This document shows, piece by piece, positions 1 through 12,130 of a DNA stretch of 64,000 nt (position 1 is the first letter of the stretch; each line of letters starts with the position of its first letter). Location of the stretch: assembly GCA_011037195.1 (NCBI GenBank), contig JAAEAF010014376.1, positions 1-64,000 of the forward strand, in the 5' to 3' direction. Below the pieces are notes generated by a model that saw only the letters and a list, made by a program, of their open reading frames with translations, searched no databases and had not been told where the DNA came from. This stretch comes from Triatoma infestans. Taxonomy: Eukaryota > Arthropoda > Insecta > Hemiptera > Reduviidae. The position numbers and the translations under genes are program-made.

Positions 1-700
1 TTTTTTACTTTTTTGCGATTTTCTCAAAAATGGCTCCGACGATTTTCTTTAAACGTCAAACATCAACCACACATGCAATGAGCTACAACTTTTATTTGAA
101 ACATTTCTCCGAGAAAATGCATTGAAGGGCACTTTTAGGGGAGGGGATGGGGTTAGGTTTCCATCTAAAGTGCTATTTCAGTTTGTAAGACAACTCTGTC
201 ATCTAAATAATGTTAATTAGTATTAAATATGTTGTTGAAATTCCGAGTTTGAATAAAATCGGATTACCGGAAGTGCGTTTACTTTACCACTTTACTAAGT
301 GATTTATTCACTTTTTCGCAATTTTCTCAAAAATGGCTCCGACGATTTTTTTTGGAACTCCCTATATAAACTAAACATGCAAAGATCTACAACTTTTATC
401 TAAAACATTTATCTGGAAAAATTCTTTTAAGGGCATTTTTAGGGGAGGGGTGGAGTTAGATTTTCATCAAAGTGCTATCCTAGTTGATTATACAATTCTA
501 TCATCCAACCATAATTAGTTAGAAATAAATAGATGGCTGATATTCCGAGTTTCAAGAAAATTAGTAAACCGGAAGTGCGCTTTTACTGGACAGTTTTTTT
601 CAGTTTTCGACGAATTTCATTGAATTTGGTACACAAACTATAAAATTTGTCAATTATCATTTAGAGAACTGGAGTAAGAGAAAGTTGTGTGAGTGTTTCA
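1..700 (+). repeat. Dispersed repeat family R1, two tandem units
   Basis: Two units of about 300 bp lie head to tail. Each contains a line reading close to ttttctcaaaaatggctccg (near 20 and 323), an 'acaacttttat' block, a 'ttttaggggaggggatgggg'-like G-rich block, and an end near 'ccggaagtgcg'. The second unit continues through 'agttttcgacgaatttcatt' to 'gtaagagaaagt' near 675. The same blocks recur elsewhere in the window, so this is a dispersed non-coding repeat. I see no coding capacity and no clear terminal inverted repeats, so its class (MITE, satellite-like or LINE 3' end) is open. Confidence 0.75.
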
Positions 701-1870
701 CACCAGATTTTTTTATATTCTTTACAGCAATTACCGACACATTAGACCATAAAATTGCAATTAAAATTTAGCGATTTACTTATTCTCGAAAACGAATTTT
801 AAGAAATTTAATTTTTAAATTTTATAACAAGGTAAAAAGCTTTTTACATTTAAAAAGAAATCTTGGAACAGAAGATGTGTGATGAGTGGTGGTGGACTTT
901 AGCTTCTTATATTCCAGTTGGGTTGCAAGTTCAACTTGGAAGACCACTTTTTGCGCCGGATCTCCAGGTTTCTCCCCTACTACTACTGCCACTCGAGCAC
1001 AAAGTGAAAGAGCGATAGACACTTCTCAGCTAACCGTATAAGGTTATTTTAATTGGAACTTCCCCTCCCCCCAACCACAACCGTCCATGCTGTTATATGC
1101 GGAGAACTTCCTTTGACTTACTCGGTACCGACATTTTCTCTAACCACTTCACCTCCTGTCAACACATCCAAACTCCTTCCCACTGAGGACAACCACTTCT
1201 TTAACCACATTATATCAATACCTCATTTTACAATTGACAAGTCCAGGAACGCTGCTGACGCTTGCTTTTTATATACTTTTTCTTTTATTTATGTTTTTTT
1301 TTTTTTTTTTATTTTATTTTTTTTTTCTACCTTCTCCACCCAGGTTTCTTTTGTTTTTTCTTGTTTCCGTTTAACTAGAAACTGAGCTTTTTCTTTAATG
1401 TTCCTTGAATTCAAAAAGCAAACTTCTTTTTTAATTAAAAGAGTGGTAATTGTTTTAAACGATACTTGTTCATACCCTCTCAAATATGACATAAGCTAGG
1501 CAAATGTTTGAACAAAATGATATAGCGATGTTTTTTCTATTGTTTTCTCAATTTGAAAAAAATTGGTGTATCTGGATGTGCTCATAGTATCTTGCATCTA
1601 TAATATATAAACACTTCACCACCTTATCACACATGTCATTCATCCAATGTGAAAATCGTAAAAGCAACAAGTCAGTTGTAGAATGGATGGAGATTATTGA
1701 ATGTGAATGATTGGTAACGACTTTTTCTGGGAAGTCTCAGCATATCCTGTTAAAATTTCTTCATTTTTTCTTTTTTTTTTTTTTTTAATTTAAGCCATAA
1801 AGCAAAAGAAATGGTACATTATCTTAATTCGTAATATATTTAATTAAAGTAAATATATAGTTTTGCTGAA
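701..1870. other. Non-coding AT-rich spacer
   Basis: I recognise no gene or repeat here. It has long T tracts (about 1296-1325 and 1768-1786) and a pyrimidine-rich stretch around 1050-1200. The open frames are short and dominated by K or F runs. Confidence 0.5.
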
Positions 1871-1939
1871 TATGTGGATGGATCCGCGAGGCAGGATAAC
1901 ATCTGGTATTTTATCCGTCATAGAATGCATATTTATATT

Positions 1940-1980
1940 GTTCCTGAACTGTTTCGGATTTTCATCCATCATCAGACCAA
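1940..1980 (-). ncRNA. Hammerhead-like ribozyme motif (family 2, left arm)
   Basis: Read on the minus strand: core CTGATGA (1975-1969), then an extra T, stem II GGAT/ATCC closed by a GAAA loop, then GAAA. The usual stem III ACCGGT has decayed to ACAGTT, followed by C. The CUGAUGA and GAAA boxes match the type I hammerhead core exactly; the stem III change would probably impair cleavage. The stem I strands do not pair convincingly here. Confidence 0.55.
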
Positions 1981-2061
1981 ATTCACCAAGTTCGTGTAGA
2001 GAGTGTGAGTGTGACAGTAACATTAAGTTGAAGTGAACCCACTACACGAACTTGGTGAATT

Positions 2062-2100
2062 TGCTTTGACGATAGATGAAAATCCGAAACCGGTCAGGAA
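2062..2100 (+). ncRNA. Hammerhead-like ribozyme motif (family 2, right arm, decayed)
   Basis: The right arm keeps GAAA, stem III ACCGGT and the cleavage-site C (gaaaccggtc, 2086-2095). The first core box has drifted to TTGACGA and stem II to AGAT/ATCC. It is the mirror partner of the motif at 1940-1980. Probably inactive, but informative for reconstructing the family. Confidence 0.5.
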
Positions 2101-2155
2101 CAATATAAATATGCATGTTACGACGGATGAAATACCAGATATAGTTTTGCCACTT

Positions 2156-2554
2156 CCATTTCCTTACATAAAAATGCATAGCGCCGTAAACAGACTCTTC
2201 TTATATTTTCAGTCTTCTTAGCAGGTTATACAAGATTTCCTCATTAAAAACACATTATTGGCAAGAGATTATTTAGTTCTAATAAATTCAATCACCCGGA
2301 TCGGAGAAAACGGCACAGAAAATGAAATTCAGGGCAAGATAAAAAAAAAAATCGGCTTAGGAATCAGAATATATAGAATGAAAGAAATGGCAGAATGTAT
2401 TTTAATAAGATATTCAACTTAAAAAATCACTTCTTTTTTCTTCTTGCCTTTTGTAGAATGGAAGCCATCTGCTCGAAAATAATATACAATTTTTCTCCAT
2501 TAGTAAAACGATCAAGTGTTAATTCAGTTAATATGAGAGTTCTATCTGTAAAGC
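2156..2554. other. Non-coding spacer
   Basis: I recognise nothing in this stretch. It is AT-rich with an A tract near 2340-2351. Confidence 0.4.
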
Positions 2555-2558
2555 TAGA

Positions 2559-2800
2559 AACATCAGAGATTTTTCTTTTTCTCATGATAACCAGCTTCAT
2601 TTTGTAATCACCAACCGGTTTCAGTCGTTCGCTCATCTTCAGGATGACTGGATAAATAGTGTGTGATATTATCACCGGACTTGCACTGGGCAAAACACTT
2701 TACATACTTACATACTTTCGGCTGTATCAAAAAAATCAAGAATATTGTGCGAATGCCCACAACCGGTCGATGACTACGAAATGAAGTTGGAATGAATGAA
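2559..2800. mobile_element. Degenerate inverted-repeat hammerhead element (family 1)
   Basis: The left arm starts near 'catcagagat' and runs through 'cagcttcattttgtaatca' to a minus-strand hammerhead-like motif. The right arm carries 'accggtcgatgactacgaaatgaag' split over 2763-2787. The centre contains 'gacttgcactgggcaaaa', the counterpart of the family's 'gacttgcacagagcaaa' block. The arms are diverged, so this is an old copy. Confidence 0.65.
2609..2650 (-). ncRNA. Hammerhead-like ribozyme motif
   Basis: Minus strand: CATC, CTGAAGA, T, a decayed stem II region, GAAA, stem III ACCGGT, T as the residue before the predicted cut, then GGTG. CATC can pair with GGTG with one G-U wobble, giving stem I. 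CUGANGA with any base at position 7 fits the hammerhead consensus. Confidence 0.55.
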
Positions 2801-4075
2801 CGGAATGAATCCAACAAAATGACCACACAATGAAGGTAGAAAAAATCTGAAAATACAAGGGGATAGCATAACACTTGAGTGTAATTTTTCGATACCGAGT
2901 TAAGAGAATTGATTATATTTTTAATAAATAATTGTATTTATATAAAAAGATAACTTAGTAAATTACTTCTGGATTTAAAATATTAAATAAATAAAATCAA
3001 TAAAAAATTTAGAAGGCTAAGTTATTTGTCATAGATTTTTAAGGAATTAAAACCGCGCTACACATTAGTAAATATGTATATTTTATATGAAATTAATTCT
3101 AGCGATAAAAACAATTAGGCGATAAACATTTCAAAAAATAAACGATGAAACAATGTAAATAAACAATATATATAAAATAACCTTCACATTATTATTAAAT
3201 GCAAAATTAATACAGTTAATAATCATTCAGGGTAACCTAGATATTAATGCAAAGAAAACGAAACACAAAACAAAAAAAATAACGATGTAAACAAAAAATA
3301 AAGCAAGAAATATAAAAATGACTAAACAAGTAGGCAGGCTGACGATAGGTAGTAAAGATATGTGATGGCCAGACAAACATAAAATCCATAAACGGCTTTG
3401 ATGGCCCGTTTAGTAGTGGATGAAGGTTATATTAGTGTGTGTGTGTGTGTAAATGTGGCGCCCGTCTTTAAAACCCATAAAATAAACACATATAAAAACA
3501 CATACACAAACAGCATATTTACACAAAACATACCACACATAAAACACGCACACAAAAATATATTTATATATATATACATAGTGAGTAAGTAGTAGACAAC
3601 GAAAGAAGAGAAGTGCCCCGTGCCCCAAACGAGCATCTTGAGCTATATACACTAACACCACCAGTTGAAGAGACCAAGGTGATGTGCAGTGGAGGTAGGT
3701 GGAGTATAACCAGCACAACAGTCCAGGCTATAAGGAGTTTATGGCTGCTTTACAAGCATTCAATTGGCCCATAACTTTAGTAAACAGACCAACTGATTGA
3801 AACAACATTTGCTTCCTCACTTTACAGTTTGCTTGTTTTTTATATATTTTTATTTCTTTTCTTTTAATTTTTTTTAATCAGGAAATGGAAATCACTTTGA
3901 TACCAGTTTATAGGTAATATATGCCTTTCCTACGTAGATTGAAATACTTATGATTGGAAAAGAATTTGCGTCATTAGTTTCAATAATTACCATCTAAATT
4001 CACGGTCTCCTTATGCCATTTTTCTTGATAGATTTACATTTTCAGTAAAACTCAACTGCACATTAACAATTTTTG
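2801..4075. other. Non-coding spacer with TG microsatellite
   Basis: AT-rich, no recognised gene. A (GT)n tract lies at about 3434-3450, and an A/C-rich stretch follows at 3460-3560. A block of ordinary composition at 3590-3740 does not match anything I know. Confidence 0.4.
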
Positions 4076-4079
4076 GCGA

Positions 4080-5240
4080 CTACCCTTTTGGTTTTCCACC
4101 CAAAGCTTTTGTCCTTCTTGAAGTTAAGTAGTATACTAAACATGCCACTCAAATAATTCTCTGATTATGATCTTAACGCTACAAACATTCTCCTGCAAAT
4201 GCCAAAACTTGCCATATTCTTCTTAACATAACTATATGATTCAAGACCACATTCTTCCCAAACCTATGGAAATTCTCCGAAATAGTAATGATCCCTGAAC
4301 CCAATAAAGCCAGTAAACAGTGTTTCATCACAACGTCTTATAAGTTTCCTTCCCCTACTAGGTAAGGTCCTCGAGAAACTACTCCTGAACCGATCCTATT
4401 CTTAAACTTCAAAAAATACGTCCCTCTTCATCAATTTGTTTTTCGTACCCAACACTCTATAATACAGCAATGTCATTGCGTTGTAGACGTTATCTTGATC
4501 TCTCTTGAGCGCCGGCTATGCTTACCTGGAATCTTTTACACTATTGCTCAAACATTCGCATTCGCATGTTCGCATCTGACACCCAGGGTTGCTTGCTAAA
4601 CTCAAGACCATTCTATTCAATACATATTTATTAATCCTCAAATCTTGCCACTGTAAACACTTCTTTCACAAATCCGTGTTGGTGTTCTTCAGGACAATAT
4701 CCTTGGCCCCCTTCTCTATACCCTACAAACCACTGATATCTCTTATACTTTCCTTCTCACATTCGCTGATTTCCTCTCAAAATAACCCGGTCCTTACCTA
4801 TCGTTTTTTACAATGTCACATTTAATCCTTGAGGTTCAGTTACATATGATGGAGAATCAAAATAAACGAAAGTATGTGCAACTACACAATGTTCTCCCTA
4901 AGGCAAACAAATCGTTCCATCCGTTTACTTTAACAACATAAATCCTCCCCAGCCAGTGACTGTGTAAGTTATGTAGGACATTTCATTGACAAGCGTCTAA
5001 CATGGAAACCTCATACTAAAACTTAAACAGAAAAAACTGAACAGACGATACAAATTTCTTTCTCAATTTCTCTGCAAACGATCAAAATTATTACTAAACA
5101 ACAAGTGACTTATCTACACCATTTTGGATAAACGGAATGGAATTTTTGGGTTCAGCCAAACCATCCAATATCTACCGAATTCAAAACTACCAATCAAAAA
5201 CACTTTATCAAATCGCTTCTGTTCCTTACTGTGTATCAAA
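4080..5240 (+). pseudogene. Jockey-like LINE reverse transcriptase relic
   Basis: Translating across several frames gives the hallmarks of a Jockey-clade reverse transcriptase in the correct order. GKVLEKLLLNR lies at 4361-4393. A decayed catalytic box FASDT (from FADDT) is near 4570-4585. YVGHFIDKRLTWKPHT is at about 4967-5019, and a block with GIFGFSQTIQYLPNSK at about 5120-5175 corresponds to the post-RT region where Jockey has a W/YG-IQLWG motif. Stops and frameshifts separate the pieces, and one catalytic aspartate is replaced. There is no endonuclease domain upstream. It is a 5'-truncated dead copy. Confidence 0.72.
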
Positions 5241-6900
5241 TAATAAGTACCCTGCACCATGAACTTTTAATTTCATATTTTTCTTTAGCGATAAGATCCC
5301 ATTAACATCACAGTGTTTTCTCATCCAGATCTTCTACTGGCCCAACTTGCCGCACCCACAATACCCAGAAATACTCCATCATGTTTGAAGCGCCTGTAAC
5401 CGTGTGATTTTCTTGTTTTGAAGAAAAAAAACCATTGAGCAATAAGTGAAGTGTTTTGTTTCTGTTTGAGAGTATTAATGGGTGAATTCTCCCATCACGC
5501 CTTTCATTCCATTACAAATATCCCGAATCATCAATTTTCTGGAACATTATCAATTTTCTGAACAAAAAAAAATTCAAATAATAGTGATAGGCATTTATCA
5601 AAACTTGTCAAACTCATTGAAATCTTTAGAGCCATTTAAAAACAAAAAATTGCAAAAAATAAATAAAATATTCAATAAAGTCATACTACCGGTTGATGAA
5701 TTTTGACCAAAACAATATTAAGAGAAAGTAAAAGCGATTTAAGTCAAATGGCTGTTTGGTTAACACAGCACACTAGTGAAAGAATTTTTTTTACTAAGTC
5801 CAATCTTTGTTTACTTTATTAGTTATTAACAAGTAGTAAAAATACTGATGCTGTGTAAATATGTTTAAACCTTGAAGGAATCGAACGTGGTTATTCGCAC
5901 CAATGGTCACTTGATCAATGACACTAGGCTTTACTCTGTACACTTTATCACAAAAAGGATTTAATTTGAATAAATTAAAGAATTTAATTTTTATTAAAAA
6001 TGAATAAATTTTGAAATGGTATTCAAAATGTCAGGCTTTCAAATTATTATGAGATGTTTATACGGCAATGGCTAGAGGAGTTTTTTCTTTAAATACAGAC
6101 AAAATTTTCATTTAATTAACTAACCATTTCTGTAGTATAATTTCTTGTTTTTAATATCTTATGCTCAATCTGTTTTTGTTAATATTTCTTTAATTTAAAT
6201 TTTGCTTTCATTTATTATAAATCTATGCACTTTTTCTTCACTAAAATACTGTACTATAATATACCTTTTTTCGAAGCTCCTAATTTTTGCAGAGCTCCTG
6301 AAGATGGGCATCCATCAATGGTACCCGAAATGGTACGTACAACAAAGAATTCTTTTTTCTTTAAAAACTACTCTGGCCAATGCTGTATAAACATCTCATT
6401 ATAATGAAATTTTGCTTTTATAAATACACCAGACATTTTTTTTTTAAATTTTAGTAACATTTTATAGTACCTACCTTAGAAGGCATTCTGATATATGGAA
6501 AAAATTTGGTACTATTATCAAATAATATTCGATGTATGCAAGATTTTCACAATAGGAAGGAATGTACCCATTGTCCAACATTTTACTTACTGTTACGACA
6601 GCAGAAGAAAAAGTGTTACGATAGTGTTAAATTTCAAAACTGTGTTTACATTGAAAATAAGTGTTTTATTTTCAGTGAATGTTTTCAGCGGAAGTGTATG
6701 TCTGAGGGAGAGAGAGAGAGAGAGAGAGAAAGATATTGAGAGTTTGAACAAACAAACATGGAGAAATCACCGGAAGTAAAAAAAAAACATGATTTACCTT
6801 TTGGTTATCACCACCTGACCGACCACATCTGACACGAAGATATAGGTCAACATTCACATCAACCAAAAACGCAATTTTACTGAACTGAAACTCCAAATCG
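5241..6900. other. Non-coding AT-rich spacer
   Basis: No gene recognised. A purine (GA)n microsatellite lies at about 6709-6730. Several open frames of 60-95 codons occur, but none has a recognisable domain or coding-like composition. Confidence 0.4.
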
Positions 6901-7376
6901 GAAATTTGACACGATCCTTCTCCTTACTAAGAGAAAGTAAAAACGAACAAAAAAAACTTGAAAAAGAACAAAATTCCGTTAATAAACTGATTCTATTTAA
7001 TGGATTTCGACTAGTATCGCTCTGTAAAAAGTCGTTTAGTCGACGAACAAAAACGTTATATCAAGTTTGAAAATCTTTATGATATTTTTGAAAAAACAAA
7101 AAACCCTCTTTCCCAGATATCAGGAAATCTCTAACATAAATTTTCGGAAAAAAAAACAATTTGAAGAAATCGGATGTAAATATTTCTTTTTCTTCTTATA
7201 ATTGTAAGAAGAATGTAAAAAATTAACATTGGTTTAGGGAATATTGAACTTGTTAGTTCTAAATCTTCACTATTCGTTCATCACCCTAACTGTACCAAAA
7301 TTGAAGTATTATCAAACAGAATGCACTAATCATAAGACAGCAGCTGTCTCACTTCTAAGTTAGTAATCCTGTAAAG

Positions 7377-7690
7377 ATATATATATATATATGTATGTTA
7401 CGTTGTATGTGTAGTATGTGAGATAGAAAGAGGAGAATACGTGTGGCAGTGTTGCCATCACGTGCGTTCAACAAGCCCCTAGCAGGCTGTTGCTTTATAT
7501 TGATCTATTACCCAGGGTGGTACTGTTGGAGAGGGAGAAATCCGGCAACGGTGTGTGTGTATAGTATAAGTGAGATAGAATGGTGTACTTGGTGGTAGAG
7601 AGATGGAAGTTAAAGATGGAGTAAGACAAAAACAGTGCTGCAGCACCAGAGAGCAGCACTCTTCTGCTAGTAACACTTTTAGTAGCTAAG
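7377..7690. other. Unassigned stretch of higher GC content after an AT microsatellite
   Basis: An (AT)n tract at 7377-7392 is followed by about 250 bp of more balanced composition, with purine-rich repeats such as gtgtgtgtatagtataag. It lacks a convincing open frame. It could be an unrecognised repeat or a regulatory stretch; nothing supports a choice. Confidence 0.25.
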
Positions 7691-8324
7691 ACTTGAAAAA
7701 AAAAATAAAATAAAAAAATAAATGAAAATAGAAGAAGAAAACCCAGTAGAAGACAAGATCCAATAATACATTATCTAGTTTGTGTTTTTTTTTTTTTTTT
7801 TTTTATTTTCTTTTTATTATCTTCAGTATCCCATGTCTTAATTTTAGAGAAGTTTCCGTGTATAAGACCCATTTATACAACTTTACTCTCATGGTAATAA
7901 TTCAAAAAGACAAGCGTGAAGGATTTCTTCATTAAATTGTGAAACATCAATTTTGTCCTTCTACCAAGATAAATTTTTCATTATAGTTTAATAAACTGTT
8001 TTGCATATTTCTATCGTATATCATAATCTTTGACATAAAATATTAGACATTTCTTTTTTTCTTTACATTAATTGTTATAAAGTTTAATACAAAAAATTTA
8101 TATACATAAACTCAAAAAGAAATATTATATAAAAAGTGATTAATACATTTTGAACCTTTCGTGGTAACTTTATATTTGAATGTCCGTAATATATGAATGA
8201 AGTTTTAAACAATTCTCCCTTCTGAAATAATACTACCATAAACATGACCAGTATATATAATTTAATGGTTTATTAAATTTGTATTAATTAAAAAAATAAA
8301 TAAATAAATAAAAGTGATCGTGTA

Positions 8325-9240
8325 AAATTTTTGATATCGATTTTTCACCAGGTATACATATTTTGAGGTTACCTGTGTCCGAAAAAGAGATTTTTAGAAG
8401 ATGGGCTGGGAGTGTTTGTATAATATACGAGTATATGTTTATTTATGTGAACTTGACATTTAGTTTAGGGGGATAATCATGAGATCCGACAGGAAGTTAT
8501 TCTCAAAATTCGTCAACTTTGCTGAATTGAATTTTCCGTTTTTTTTTTTGTTTTTTTTTTTGCGATATTATCGAAAATGGCACCAACGATTTTCTTTGAG
8601 GAGTAGGGTTATGTTTTCCAATTATGGACTATTTTAGTTTATTATTTTTTTTTTTTCCTTATGCCATTTTGACTTAGGCTATTCAGCCATTTTATGTCGC
8701 GCGGCCCAATATAAAATTGATAAATCGGTAATAGGGATTATCCTTGTCATTAAAGAGAGATCTAATGTCCGCTAATTCGGGACAAGCGTCAAGGTGATCT
8801 GCGGACATGTCATCCTGAAGGCATATTGGATAGACTGGGGCTCGTTGCCAATCCGACGCGATGTAAATTTTTAATGGTAATATTATTATTTCAGCAAGCC
8901 TGTGCCCCACGGACACTGGCGGATTAGTAAAGGTGGAATCGTCCGTCCGTTCTGTGACAAATACCTGGGCCCACTGTTTTCCTGCGGTCTATTTCTACTT
9001 GGTTAACATTTTATTATCTCTATAAAATGAATTTATAATACAGTAGTTTAATACTATTATTATTAACATCAAATTAGAAATGGAAATTAAAACAAAAAAT
9101 TCCGCATTTGAAGAAATCGGAATAATAATAAATCGGAATGTGCGATTTTACTGAATAGTTTTTTTATTAAGTTTTCTCTGATTTTTCTAATAAAACACTG
9201 CGGATTTCATAAAATTTGTTAATACCAAGTAAAGTAAGAG
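8325..9240 (+). repeat. Dispersed repeat family R1, interrupted by a LINE fragment
   Basis: 8325-8650 carries the R1 blocks 'ttttcaccaggtatacata', 'gaagttattctc' and 'cgaaaatggcaccaacgatt'. 9040-9240 carries the R1 end, including 'aatcggaatgtgcg' and 'gtaaagtaagaga'. The intervening 8650-9005 is a minus-strand LINE C-terminus, so the LINE sequence sits inside R1. Confidence 0.6.
8692..9000 (-). pseudogene. LINE C-terminal fragment
   Basis: On the minus strand an open frame reaches about 100 codons when read from near 9000. It contains RTDDSTFTNPPVSVGH and, later, DHLDACPELADIRSLF, the H-x4-C cysteine-knuckle and 'CPxL' segment typical of the C-terminal tail of non-LTR retrotransposon polymerases. 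The frame ends near 8692. A 3' tail of T on this strand (8649-8656) would be its A tail. There is no RT domain, so it is a severely 5'-truncated copy. Confidence 0.55.
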
Positions 9241-9247
9241 ATTATAT

Positions 9248-9445
9248 TTTTTTGAATTGGCCGCGTAAACATCTATGGTCATTGGCGCCTGGACTTTCTC
9301 AGTGGCACTCCGGCCTGGACAATGTTCTCTCGTGAGGACAAATTGTGGAACCTGAAACAGTGAGGCTAGCTGGACTTTCCTAGGATGAAAAACGGTGTAG
9401 GGTAAGCAGCTGGACCATGACCTGTCCTTCGCTAATCTCTTATAA
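9248..9445 (-). mobile_element. tRNA-derived SINE, type B (degenerate)
   Basis: On the minus strand the 3' part reads like the type B SINE body and end (complement of 'ctatggtcattggcgcc' and 'gttctctcgt'), with the head decayed toward 9440. Compare the better copy at 58605-58850. It adjoins the R1 repeat. Confidence 0.55.
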
Positions 9446-10379
9446 GAATAAAGAGACCATCACTTTCTTGAATTACGTTTTTTTTTTTTTTGTTATTCAG
9501 AGATAACTAATTTATGTTGGTTTTTGGGAAAGGGAGTAGATCATGGTTTCCTCAAAATTATTTTTTTTTTTAAAGTTTCGATTGTCCCTTAACTAATCCT
9601 TTTAGTAAGAATGATAAATATGAAGAAAATTATCAATTTTAAAAATATATAAATGGTAGAAAAAAAAAGACAGCGTACATTTATTAAAAATTTATTAAAC
9701 TTTCCATAAAATACACATAATTATTAAATCTGGAGACAGGTCATATCATATCGGTTTTTTTGTTATTCACGTAAAGATGCCTTGCTAATAGATTTCTAAT
9801 ATACTTTTTAAAGAAATTATAGAGAAAAAAATATACTGGTTCAAAGAAAGAATGGGTAGAGGTATTCAATAAAATAAATTATTGTGAAGTAGGAAGCTAA
9901 AATGAGCGTTTGTATAAAGATCTTATAGATAAAGTAAATTAATCATGTTAACACAATTCTGCCCAACAAATTAAAATTAACATGTGTCATATAAAAAAAA
10001 AAACGTAATATAAATAGATAGATAAACAGCTTAATTTAATCATATTTACAGATATGTATATTTACAAAGAAAACAAGTAAGCTGATATGACATGGTAAGC
10101 ATATACCGTCTATCAGAGGTTTTAGCTCAAATTAATATTTCGCTCAATTAAAGTAAAAAAAAAAAAAGAAATGTATAAGCAGATGTTCATCTCTTTGCTC
10201 AACAAAATTATTTGTGGTTATTACAAATTACAAAAAAAAGCAACATAAAATTGCTATGTTAAAACCCAAATAACAATAAAACTTTGAAAGAAAAGAATAC
10301 AAATTTTATTTACTCTTTATGAAGAGAACATTTTTTTTCCATTCCACTAAACATTAAAAGTGATTAATAAGAAAATTTC
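9446..10379. other. Non-coding AT-rich spacer
   Basis: I recognise nothing. Poly-T near 9480-9491 and poly-A near 10153-10165. Confidence 0.4.
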
Positions 10380-10800
10380 TATAGTAGCCTGCTGCTTCAA
10401 CATATCCACACAAACCTGCCCAGTTTTTACCGTTCACTTGCTCAATTAGTTCTGACGTGGCCGGGCTTACCTGTCCCAAGTATTGCTTCCGAAATTCTTT
10501 TAATACTGGACAAAACTGCCAGAAAATGAGGAGCGTCTTCTTCCTGATTCAAATTACACAAAGTACATAAATTTACTCTATTCTCAATATAGCGATGCAG
10601 CTCAGATTCAACAGCTCACCCCTGCACTTCATTACAATGCCTCTCTCTCTCTCGGATTTTAAACTAGTATAATAAGGGTGTACATTTTTATCCAAAACGT
10701 TGTAAAGTCCATGGTACAATCCTCTATAAACGCGCTCTATACATTTCGCTTTAATACGTAATATAAACAAGTAACATTTAATTGCGGTCAATCAAGTTAG
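10380..10800 (-). pseudogene. LINE C-terminal fragment
   Basis: Minus-strand frames give CRGELLNLSC, then LCTLCNLNQEEDAPHFLAV (a CxxC...H knuckle), and finally NWAGLCGYVEAAGYYRN. This is the order seen in the tail of I/R1-like LINE polymerases: RGEL(L/V)NL, zinc knuckle, closing helical segment. The fragment at 26004-26760 carries the same RGEL-NL and CP-L blocks and is probably the same family. At least one frameshift is present. Confidence 0.62.
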
Positions 10801-10953
10801 ATAAATGATAAGTACGATTAATTCAGGAAATGATTTAATTCCATGGAAGTTTGTTGCTAAAAAAATATGCCTTCTTTGTTGCGTGAATTTATCAGAGAAT
10901 TTATACCATTTTTTTTAGGTAAAAGTCCAGTTCTCACAGAAATCAAGTCTAAA

Positions 10954-11256
10954 TGTAACGGCACGAGAGAGAGCCAAGCCCGACCGAGAGAAAAACAGAC
11001 TCTCTCTGGTACTCTCTGACTTAGGCAGGCTAGAGTGGGGAGAACCTGTATATAAGTCAGTGGGAGATCTAGACATGGATCTATCAATCGATCAGATTCA
11101 ACCATACATCACATCGTGTCATAACTCTACCCTTTATTCTATAAAATCATTACAGTCCAGTGCAGTTTGGGTAAGCTTATAGCCATATTATAACCGTGTC
11201 TTCAGATCTCGTTTAATTAATCAATCCCAATTTCTCTCCTCATCAACTCCATTATA
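10954..11256 (+). mobile_element. Solo LTR, family L1, copy 1
   Basis: Begins TGTAACGGCACGAGAGAG and ends CAACTCCATTATA. Related copies lie at 30869-31205 and 50488-50811. It holds clustered GAGAGA/CTCTCT motifs (10966-11017), a TATA box 'tatataag' (11050-11057), and 'ttattctataaaatcatt' near 11133. No polymerase flanks it, so it is a solo LTR left by recombination between two LTRs. GAGA sites plus TATA suggest a Pol II promoter of the GAGA-factor type; that is inference. Confidence 0.72.
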
Positions 11257-11424
11257 TTAAATATTATTTTAATTTAACATTAATAAATATTTTTAATAAT
11301 ATTCGCAGTTGTTAGAAATTCTTAGCAAAAGTTTTTTTCAGTTTATAAGATCCACAACGAGTTATAGAAATTTTCTGATAGAACAATTTAATTATTAAAT
11401 ATTAATTACTTTCACTTACTGCAG

Positions 11425-12130
11425 TAAAATAGATATTTTGGATATCGAGTTTTCACCGGAAATACACGTTTTGACAACCTCTGAACTTAAAAAGCAGTTT
11501 TTTAGAAAATGGTTTGCGTGTATATGTGTGTGTGTGCAAGTGTATGTATTTATGGAAATATGTGAACAGCTAGCACACTGGGACAACGGCATTACCATGG
11601 GATCCGGAAGAGGAAGTTATCTGTGAAATTTCCAAAGACAGAAAAAGGACCACTTTATTGAATAAATTATTCAGATTTTTTTACGATATTTTCAATAAAC
11701 ATTACCAACAATTTTCTATAAACATATTTTGTAAAATACATAATATAAAAAACTACAAAGTTTATTTAAAACAATTTTTCTGTGAAAATTAATTTAAAGG
11801 AGGAAATTTGAGAGAAGTGGGGGTTATGCTAAACTTTAATGTCTATTTTAGTTTTAATATACGATTCCATCATCTAAATAATATCATTAATAATAATAAT
11901 AATATTAATGCCAATTAATTATAATCTAATCATAAATATTTTACAATAATTCTGAGTTTGTAGTAAATCAGTTGACCGGAAGTGTGTCTTTATTGAACAG
12001 TTGTTTTAGGTTTTTGAGATTTACTCCATAAAAATATCGACCAGTTTCATTAAACATTATATAAACACTAATTATACATTAGTGGAACTATCACTTTTGT
12101 TTGAAACCTTTTTCCAAAAAAAGTCACATA
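11425..12130 (+). repeat. Dispersed repeat family R1
   Basis: Contains the R1 blocks in order: 'gagttttcaccggaaatac' (11447-11465), a TG-rich stretch (11515-11545), 'gaagttatctgtgaaattt' (11612-11630), 'aaacaatttttctgtgaaaa' (11769-11788), 'gattccatcatctaaataat' (11864-11883), and 'gaccggaagtgtg' (11974-11986). Any open frame here is fortuitous. Confidence 0.65.

Larger units (their letters stand above)
1880..2155. mobile_element. Inverted-repeat element with hammerhead-like motifs, family 2
   Basis: The left arm (about 1890-2005) and right arm (about 2035-2150) are reverse complements. Both carry 'ccaagttcgtgtag', 'tatttatattgttcctga' and 'tatttcatccgtc'-like blocks in mirrored order, around a short centre near 2006-2034. 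Each arm contains a hammerhead-like core facing outwards. The element resembles the commoner family at 60836-61218 in architecture but differs in most of its sequence. No coding capacity. Flanking target duplications were not found. Confidence 0.65.

Noticed and set aside
3398..3718. Overlapping frames rich in H/T/Y/C across a (GT)n and A/C-rich stretch
   Set aside because: Both strands are open only because of dinucleotide repeats.
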